From: Treponema sp.
GTDB lineage: Bacteria > Spirochaetota > Spirochaetia > Treponematales > Breznakiellaceae
Reading direction: 5' to 3'
DNA length: 36,780 bases
Assembly (NCBI GenBank): GCA_031268975.1
Contig: JAIRWM010000055.1
Coordinates: forward strand, 1-36,780
How positions within the stretch are numbered: position 1 is the first letter of the stretch; each line of letters opens with the position of its first letter. The position numbers and the translations under genes are program-made. The notes beneath the pieces are model-generated. The model saw only the letters and a list, made by a program, of their open reading frames with translations. It was not told the DNA's origin and did no database searches. Shown piece by piece: positions 31,300 to 36,780 of this stretch.

Positions 31300-32439
31300 T
31301 TATCGTCCGGCAGACAAATATCCACCGGGAATTATATCTTTATCATCCAGCATAAGAATTGTTCCTTCTTCCCTGCTTTTTCTAAACCACGCCAGAAACG
31401 CCCCCGCCGTTTCTTCCACATCCCGCCGGAGAACAGGGCCGGTAATTCCCTCTTCTTCAAGCACGTCGTTCCGCCGCGTCCGGGAAAGGTTGGAAAGAAT
31501 TTTTTCCCGGAACGCCGTCCTTTGGCTGTCCGCCGGCAGGCCGCCGTCCGCTGCGGGGGACGCTTGAGCGGAAATTGTCCTGCTCTTGAGCAGCAGGACA
31601 ATTTCCCGGTTCTCCAGGGAAGAAAGTTTTTTCTGAAGGGGAAGATCGGCGGCATAGACAATATCATCCAGGGTATAAATACGATCTTTAAGATTTTTTC
31701 CCAGATCCGGATCCTCGTTTTCAAGCTCTTTGAGAATTTCTTCGCCAAAGCTTGTATCCGCCGATTTGAGAATCGCCGCCAGGGCGCTCATCCCGTCAAA
31801 GCCGCCGCCGTCACGACTGCCTCCGATATGCCGGGCTTTTTCTTTCAGGGCGGCGGCAACCTGTTCCAGAACTTCCGGAGCGACAGGCTGCTGGCGGGCA
31901 ATGCGGCGCACAATGTCAAGCTTTTTTTCGCCCGAAACACCGGCAAGGGCCGCCGCGGAAAGCCGGGGAGGAAGCCGGGAAAAAACCAGAGCGGCGGCGG
32001 ACGCCGGTTCTTCCCGGAACAACAAGGCAAGCTGTTCCCCGGAAAAATCCTCAAGAAAATCGAAAGGATCGGCCTTTGCGCCGGGAACCGCGCGAAGCAG
32101 AACTTCTTCGCCCTTTTCGGGGCCGTAAGCGGCGTACAAAAGCCGCCGCGCCTCTTCCACGCCGCCTGTTACCCCGCCGGAATAGCCGTACGGGGCCGAC
32201 AGCAGGGAACGAAATTCCTCCAGAACCGCCGCGCCTTCTTCGCCCCCGATAGACACGACAGAGGTAATTTCCTTTGATATAGCCCCGACCTGATCCTCGT
32301 CAAGCCGTGAAAGAATTTCCGCGGCCCGTTCGCTCCCGATTAAGATAAGGAACTTGGCGACCCTGCGGTACCTGGAATCTTCTTTGGGTTTGTCCCGGGA
32401 ACCTTTGGTTTTAATGAAGCCGTTTTTTCCCTCTCCCAT
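31300..32439 (-). CDS. fliG1: FliG1-like motor switch paralogue
   Basis: A 379-residue protein with FliG architecture. The N-terminal domain (about 23-115) has YRRVAKFLILIGSERAAEIL. The middle domain (about 125-200) has FREEPASAAALVFSRLPPRL, where the EHPQ motif of ordinary FliG has become E-P (E144, P145). The C-terminal domain (about 245-365) has IYTLDDIVYAADLPLQKKLS. Lys285 and the cluster LSRTRRNDVLEEE (318-330) keep the charged torque-helix residues, but about 20 extra residues (AQASPAADGGLPAD and flanks) lie between them. Spirochaetes carry two FliGs; the divergent FliG1 of Borrelia acts at one pole. It is not in the main operon. The ATG lacks a ribosome site and sits at the predicted transcription start. 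Confidence 0.85.
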   Translation of the reverse strand: MGEGKNGFIKTKGSRDKPKEDSRYRRVAKFLILIGSERAAEILSRLDEDQVGAISKEITSVVSIGGEEGAAVLEEFRSLLSAPYGYSGGVTGGVEEARRLLYAAYGPEKGEEVLLRAVPGAKADPFDFLEDFSGEQLALLFREEPASAAALVFSRLPPRLSAAALAGVSGEKKLDIVRRIARQQPVAPEVLEQVAAALKEKARHIGGSRDGGGFDGMSALAAILKSADTSFGEEILKELENEDPDLGKNLKDRIYTLDDIVYAADLPLQKKLSSLENREIVLLLKSRTISAQASPAADGGLPADSQRTAFREKILSNLSRTRRNDVLEEEGITGPVLRRDVEETAGAFLAWFRKSREEGTILMLDDKDIIPGGYLSAGR

Positions 32440-32445
32440 GGGGTT

Positions 32446-32474
32446 ATCATAGGGGAACGGCGCGGTTTTTTCAA
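32446..32474 (-). promoter_or_regulatory. Sigma70-type promoter of fliG1, leaderless geometry
   Basis: On the minus strand TTGAAA (32469-32474) and TATGAT (32446-32451) are separated by exactly 17 bases. Six bases separate the -10 element from the ATG at 32437-32439, so the predicted transcript begins at or next to the A of ATG. Confidence 0.75.
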
Positions 32475-32513
32475 TAGAGAAGGTACGCGCCCCTTTTGCG
32501 CCTCTCCGATACG

Positions 32514-32559
32514 TGACAGCGTAAGAGCACAGGCGGAAAACAGGAAGCGCCCGCTGTCA
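32514..32559 (-). terminator. Stem-loop overlapping the end of the HD-GYP gene
   Basis: TGACAGCG (32514-32521) pairs with CGCTGTCA (32552-32559), and an inner GGCG pairs with CGCC. It covers the stop codon (32557-32559) of the HD-GYP gene and precedes the fliG1 promoter. There is no T-run, so termination is only a possibility. Confidence 0.35.
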
Positions 32560-33693
32560 GGCTGTCGCCGGCAGGGGGTTGGGTAACGCGCCGCCTTTTT
32601 CCCCGGTCTGCAGGTCCGCGTTGCAGTGTTCCGCGATGAGGGAAAACTGGGGCGCCAGTTCCTTAAACAGATCTACCAGAACCGGATCAAAATGTTTCTC
32701 CCTGCCTTCGATGATTATACGTTCCGCTTCCTGGGTACTGAGGGGCTGCTTGTAGGGCCGCACGGCAATCAACGCGTCGTATACATCGGCGACAGCCATG
32801 AGCCGCCCCTGGAGGGGAATGATGGAATTCCGTAATCCCCTGGGGTATCCCGATCCGTCCCATTTTTCGTGGTGGGTTCCGGCGAAAATTTTCGCGTGAT
32901 ACAGAAAATCGTTGTCGGAATTTGTTTTCATGATAACCTCGATGGCCGTCTCTCCTATGGCGGCGTGCTTCTTCATCGCTTCAAATTCTTCGGGGGTGAG
33001 TTTTCCCGGCTTGTTGAGGATAGCGTCGCTGATGGCGATTTTGCCCACGTCGTGGAGCTGCGCCGAGGGAACAAGGAATTCCAGATTCCAGGCGGAAACT
33101 TCCTCCCAGTAAATTCTTTCGGAAAGGAGCTTGTCCACAAGGAGTTTCAGATAACGCTGGGTACGTTCTATGTGGCCGCCGGTAACATCGTCCCGGAATT
33201 CAACCATTTCCGTTACGGTGTTCAATATTGAATTTTGAAGTTCCACCACCTGCCGGGTGCGTTTCTGTACCATTTGCTGTAAATTGTCGTTGTAGTCCTC
33301 CAGTTCCTTCTGCTGGTTCCGTATGAGCAGATGGTTTTCGATGCGCTTGAGGAGCAGCGGCGGCGAGAAAGGTTTTGAAATATAATCCGTGGCACCCAGA
33401 TTCAAGCCTTCAAGTTCGCTTCCGGGATCGCTGCGCGCGGTAAGAAAAACTACGGGGATGTCAGCAGTTTTCTTTTCCTCCTTGAGCTTTTTAAGCGCCT
33501 GGTAACCGTCCATTTCAGGCATTTCAATATCCAGAAGAATCAGGTCGGGCGTCACCTTTTCCAGCATCTCAAAAAGTTTGGCTCCCGACGGCATGGAAAA
33601 AATATTGTAATGATCCTTCAATATTGTTTTCCCCGTCGTAAGATTTGCCATGTTGTCGTCAACCAAAAAAATTATTTTCCGTCCGGTGTTCAT
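32557..33693 (-). CDS. Response regulator with HD-GYP domain (probable cyclic-di-GMP phosphodiesterase)
   Basis: A 378-residue two-domain protein. The receiver domain (1-120) has the acidic pocket DD at 12-13, the phosphoacceptor Asp55 (LLDIEMPEMDG), the conserved Thr at about 85 (FLTAR) and Lys107 (SKPFSP). A coiled coil (125-155) links it to the HD-GYP domain (about 150-350), which has GGHIERTQ (172-179), LHDVGK (213-218 with H214-D215), THHEKWDGSGYPRGL (273-287) and VADVYDAL (301-308). The HD and GYP residues needed for hydrolysing cyclic-di-GMP are present. The tail ALPNPLPATA looks like an extension onto non-coding sequence. AGAGAGG precedes the ATG. It follows the hybrid kinase gene by 21 bases, so the two are probably partners. 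Confidence 0.93.
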   Translation of the reverse strand: MNTGRKIIFLVDDNMANLTTGKTILKDHYNIFSMPSGAKLFEMLEKVTPDLILLDIEMPEMDGYQALKKLKEEKKTADIPVVFLTARSDPGSELEGLNLGATDYISKPFSPPLLLKRIENHLLIRNQQKELEDYNDNLQQMVQKRTRQVVELQNSILNTVTEMVEFRDDVTGGHIERTQRYLKLLVDKLLSERIYWEEVSAWNLEFLVPSAQLHDVGKIAISDAILNKPGKLTPEEFEAMKKHAAIGETAIEVIMKTNSDNDFLYHAKIFAGTHHEKWDGSGYPRGLRNSIIPLQGRLMAVADVYDALIAVRPYKQPLSTQEAERIIIEGREKHFDPVLVDLFKELAPQFSLIAEHCNADLQTGEKGGALPNPLPATA

Positions 33694-33714
33694 ATGTAAC
33701 CTCTCTTTTCTCTA

Positions 33715-36570
33715 TTACGCTTCGCAGAACAGTTCAACTGTACATCCCGCCGCAAGACGCCTGGTGATTTCCTCAAATTCCGATTTGTCTATCTGTTCCC
33801 GCAGCCACGGTACCAGTTCCGTATCCGATTCGTAGACGCACTGCTCAAGTTCTTCCATGGCGCTGTCAAGTTCGCTCATGTCGTAATTTTCCGCGGCGCT
33901 CACGAGCCTTTCCAGCAGCGCCGGATCCGGAGCGGCCCTGTGGGGCTTGTCCAGGTTCTCTTCCAGAATATCAAGCAGCCCCGAAAGCCCGGCGATAAAA
34001 GCTTCGACGGCCAGGATAAAGGGATCATTTTTTTCCCTGACAAGATCGACATTCCCCGCCTTGGCGGCATGTTCCAGCTCTTCGGCCTTTTGCCCTATAT
34101 CCTCAGCCGATATGCCCCGGCTTGATCCTTTAATCCCGTGAACGGTAATGGCGTAATCGGCAAGGTGAGAGGTGTTCCGGGCCGCCAGAAGGAGGGCGGG
34201 GGTATGAATCACATAGGAATGCAGGGATTCCATGTAGGCTTTTCCGTCGCCGCCAAAGCGTTCCAGCCCCTTCTCCCCGTCAAGGCCCGCTACGGGAGTG
34301 GCCCGTATCAGTTCGGCAAGGCGGCGCTCAAGCTCATTGCCGGCGGCTTCCACTTCGTCGTTTTGGTTTCCTTCGGAAAGGCGGCTTTCGGTGTCAAGGC
34401 CAAGTTCCTTCTCCAGCTTTTTATCCCGTACCCAGCGGTTAATCGCGTCGTTAAGCTTTATGATGTCAATGGGCTTGGTAAGGAAATCCTGGAAGCCGTT
34501 GTTGAGGAAGAACTTGTCGTTACCCATAATCGCGTTGGCGGTAAGGGCGATAATGGGTATGTTCCTGGCATAGTCGCTGTCTATTTCGTTTCGGATAATC
34601 CGTACCGCCTCGACGCCGTCCATGCCGGGCATCATGTGATCCATGAAGATGGCGTTGTACCGGGGCTCAGCTTTTTTTACGGCGTTTATCGCGCTCTGTC
34701 CGCTTGCGGCGCAGTCAACGGTCATGCCGTAGGGCTTCATGATGCCGCGGGCAAGGTCAAGGTTGGTGGCGACATCGTCAACAACCAAAACCCTGGCATA
34801 GGGAATGCGGGTTCTTACCATCTGTTTGTTCCTGTCCTGCCGGGCCATGATGTACTTGAATCCCGTGAGGTTTTCGGCCAGGTCCTTTCCGATAACGGCG
34901 TCGCTGATAAAACCCTGGAGAATCCGCACGTTAAAAGCAGTTCCTTTACCGTATTCGCTTTCCACGGAAATGGTTCCGCCCATCATCTCGACCATTCGTT
35001 TGGTGATGGCAAGCCCCAGACCCGTTCCTTCGATATGGCGGTTGCTTTTGACATCCACCTGGTTGTAATCGCCAAAGAGCCTGCCCATGTCTTCTTCCCG
35101 TATGCCCATGCCGGTGTCGGAAACGACGCAGTTCATCCAGACATTGTCGCCATCCCGTTCGCAGCGTATGCCGAGGGTCACCGTCCCTTCTTTGGTGTAC
35201 TTAAAGGCGTTGGAAAGAAGGTTGTTGAATATTTGTTTTATCCTCAGTTCATCGCCAAAAAGACGGGCCGGCAGGTTTTCATCTATATCAAGCTTGAACG
35301 TTATGGGCTTGCTCCCTATGCGTACAATGTTAAGAACCACCGTATCGTTGACAAGACTGGGTATGTCGTAATTTACCGGGACCAGTTCAAATTTCCCCGA
35401 TTCGATTTTGGATATGTCAAGAATGTCGTTGATAAGTCCAAGGAGCGTTACGCCTGAACCGTAAATCTTTTCGATGTTTCCCCTGGTTTCCGCGGGGCAT
35501 ACGGTTCCCTCTTCCCCTTCCGGTTCTTTACCCAGTTCAAGTTCTGCAAAACCGATAATCGCGTTAAGGGGCGTGCGCATCTCGTGGCTCATGTTGGCAA
35601 GAAAATTGCTCTTTGCTTCGGACGCGGATTCGGCCACCAGGGCAAACTCTTTCATTTTCGTGAACGGCCGGGCGATAAAGCTGGCGGCGATAAAAGCCAC
35701 GATGATGCCCAGGCCAAGGAACACCGCGCCTGAAACCATAAACGCCTGGGTTACCTGGACAAGGGGGCTTTCGGAGAGGGGGCTTACCACACCCAGCGAC
35801 CAGCCGTCTGTGCCGGCGATGGGCCGGTACGCGCAGATCCGGTTGACCCCGGCGTAGTCGTATTCATCCGTTCCTGTCTCTCCCTTTGTCATGCGGGAAA
35901 AAACCTGCGCCATGTTGCGGTATTCGGCGCCGGTTTCCGCCTGGATGATGTAGTTGCGCCGCCCGTAGACCAGGTGGGGCCTGACGTTGGCTATCATCAC
36001 GCCTTCGTGATCAAGGGCAAAAATGTTTCCCGATTCCCATATGCGGAACTGGGCCAGTACGTCGCTTATTACCGTTCCGGGGAGGCTGGCCACAATGGTT
36101 CTCCCGTCGGGAAGGGGCAGCCAGAAACGCATGATAAAGTCCCCGTGGTTATTGTACTGGGTGGTGCTCATCACCGTTTCGCCGCCGAGCGCCCTGCGGG
36201 CGTTGTTGTTTTCAAGCAGCCGGTAATCGGGTTTCTTGACGCCGTAACTTACGATATTGCCGTCCGGGTCTATTATGCCCATGTCCAGATAACCCTGCTC
36301 CTCCGCTTCCGAAAGCAGAACTTCCGCGATGCGCGCATCATCCAGGCCCCGGCATTTTTCCGCGGCGACACGCAGTTCGGTACGCAGGTGGGCGACCTTC
36401 TCGGAAATAAGCTGCTCGGCTATGGTAGCCGACACGCCCATGTCATTTTCAATGGTTTTTACAAGATTGCGGCGGGTCAGGGTAATACCGATAACCATGC
36501 TGGCCGCTGCCATCCCGGCGATGATCGCCGAGATAATCAGGATAATCCTGGTACGAATGGATAGGGACAT
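33715..36570 (-). CDS. Hybrid sensor histidine kinase with Cache-type sensor, receiver and HPt domains
   Basis: A 951-residue membrane kinase. Helices at about 8-30 and 277-299 flank a periplasmic Cache-like sensor (MGIIDPDGNIVSYGVKKPDY, ALDHEGVMIANVRPHLVYGR, RPIAGTDGWSLGVVSPL). HisKA has His329 in NMSHEMRTPLN. The ATPase domain (about 435-555) has N450, DTGMGI and GTGLGL boxes. The receiver (about 592-715) has Asp644 (FMDHMMPGMDG) and Lys699. The HPt domain (about 770-865) has His811 (TVHGIKGSSRG). A helical tail of some 85 residues follows. All phosphorelay residues are present, so signal could pass H329-D644-H811 and on to Asp55 of the HD-GYP protein. AAGGAGAG precedes the ATG. The ligand is unknown. 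Confidence 0.94.
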   Translation of the reverse strand: MSLSIRTRIILIISAIIAGMAAASMVIGITLTRRNLVKTIENDMGVSATIAEQLISEKVAHLRTELRVAAEKCRGLDDARIAEVLLSEAEEQGYLDMGIIDPDGNIVSYGVKKPDYRLLENNNARRALGGETVMSTTQYNNHGDFIMRFWLPLPDGRTIVASLPGTVISDVLAQFRIWESGNIFALDHEGVMIANVRPHLVYGRRNYIIQAETGAEYRNMAQVFSRMTKGETGTDEYDYAGVNRICAYRPIAGTDGWSLGVVSPLSESPLVQVTQAFMVSGAVFLGLGIIVAFIAASFIARPFTKMKEFALVAESASEAKSNFLANMSHEMRTPLNAIIGFAELELGKEPEGEEGTVCPAETRGNIEKIYGSGVTLLGLINDILDISKIESGKFELVPVNYDIPSLVNDTVVLNIVRIGSKPITFKLDIDENLPARLFGDELRIKQIFNNLLSNAFKYTKEGTVTLGIRCERDGDNVWMNCVVSDTGMGIREEDMGRLFGDYNQVDVKSNRHIEGTGLGLAITKRMVEMMGGTISVESEYGKGTAFNVRILQGFISDAVIGKDLAENLTGFKYIMARQDRNKQMVRTRIPYARVLVVDDVATNLDLARGIMKPYGMTVDCAASGQSAINAVKKAEPRYNAIFMDHMMPGMDGVEAVRIIRNEIDSDYARNIPIIALTANAIMGNDKFFLNNGFQDFLTKPIDIIKLNDAINRWVRDKKLEKELGLDTESRLSEGNQNDEVEAAGNELERRLAELIRATPVAGLDGEKGLERFGGDGKAYMESLHSYVIHTPALLLAARNTSHLADYAITVHGIKGSSRGISAEDIGQKAEELEHAAKAGNVDLVREKNDPFILAVEAFIAGLSGLLDILEENLDKPHRAAPDPALLERLVSAAENYDMSELDSAMEELEQCVYESDTELVPWLREQIDKSEFEEITRRLAAGCTVELFCEA

Positions 36571-36780
36571 CTTTCTCTCCTTACTTTATTACATACACCC
36601 GGCCGTTCAGGAAGCGCGGACGTTCGTCCGGGGTTACTTTTCGGACAGCCTCAAATGGCAAAAATCCCGCGTGATGCCTGGGCTTGTGCAAAATTCACTT
36701 AGCCTCACTGTATAGCGTGCCGAACGGACGAACTACACCTAAAAGAAGTAGAAAAAACTGCCCTAGCGGCGGGCGAGCGT
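36571..36780. other. Right-edge region upstream of the hybrid kinase gene
   Basis: No gene is recognisable. A small stem CGGAC/GTCCG lies at 36617-36630 around GTTC. I looked for a promoter reading left into the kinase gene and found only weak candidates (for example a TATGTAAT-like element without a fitting -35). An unseen gene may begin beyond the edge. Confidence 0.5.

Noticed and set aside
34138-35457. 439-codon frame (+) opposite the hybrid kinase
   Set aside because: The kinase domains on the minus strand are clear; the antisense product has no recognisable motifs.

Overview
The window is about 36.8 kb of moderately GC-rich DNA dominated by one long minus-strand motility and chemotaxis-type locus. 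Gene content and order (flbB-fliK-flgD-flgE-flbD-motA-motB-fliL-fliM-fliY-fliO-fliP-fliQ-fliR-flhB-flhA-flhF-flhG-x-fliA/whiG-fapA) are those of the treponemal fla operon. A FlbB collar protein, a FliG1-type paralogue and a FlgE carrying the spirochaete crosslinking pair Lys165/Cys178 all point to a spirochaete of the Treponema group. The higher GC and the repeat-rich surface protein at the left edge would fit a gut-associated treponeme; that last point is inference.

Layout. Bases 2-1138 (+): 3' part of a surface protein built of 32-residue repeats. 1139-1926: a non-coding stretch of hairpins, a 60-bp direct repeat, a 100-bp tandem array and a perfect 22-bp palindrome, lying between convergent genes. 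1927-23505 (-): the motility operon, reading right to left, headed by a sigma70-type promoter at 23524-23553 with an internal one before fliL at 17594-17622. 23593-26036 (-): a metallophosphoesterase and a DHH-DHHA1-CBS phosphoesterase overlapping by one base. 26084-28246 (+): rdgB and a GPH-family sugar transporter. 28243-32439 (-): a PreP-like M16 protease and a FliG1-like protein. 32557-36570 (-): a response-regulator/HD-GYP protein and a large hybrid histidine kinase with HPt domain. The last 210 bases hold no recognisable gene.

How the genes work together. FliOPQR-FlhAB form the flagellar export gate, FliM/FliY the switch, MotAB the stator and FliL its partner. FlbB is the spirochaete collar scaffold. 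FlgD/FlgE/FliK build and measure the hook. FlhF/FlhG place and count flagella. The sigma28-type factor drives late genes. FapA and a SwrB-like membrane protein follow sigma, as swrB follows sigD in Bacillus. The kinase and HD-GYP protein probably form a phosphorelay that lowers cyclic-di-GMP.

The most notable points are regulatory or post-transcriptional: a probable CTG start with signal peptide for FliO; a five-codon minicistron with a strong ribosome site ahead of flbD; promoters sitting 6-9 bases before start codons that lack ribosome sites (fliG1, rdgB, perhaps the DHH gene); hairpins between motA/motB and fliY/fliO; and the repeat island at the left. I found no RNA genes, CRISPR array or insertion sequence. 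No wholly new system is proven; the repeat island with the neighbouring repeat protein is the least explained part.
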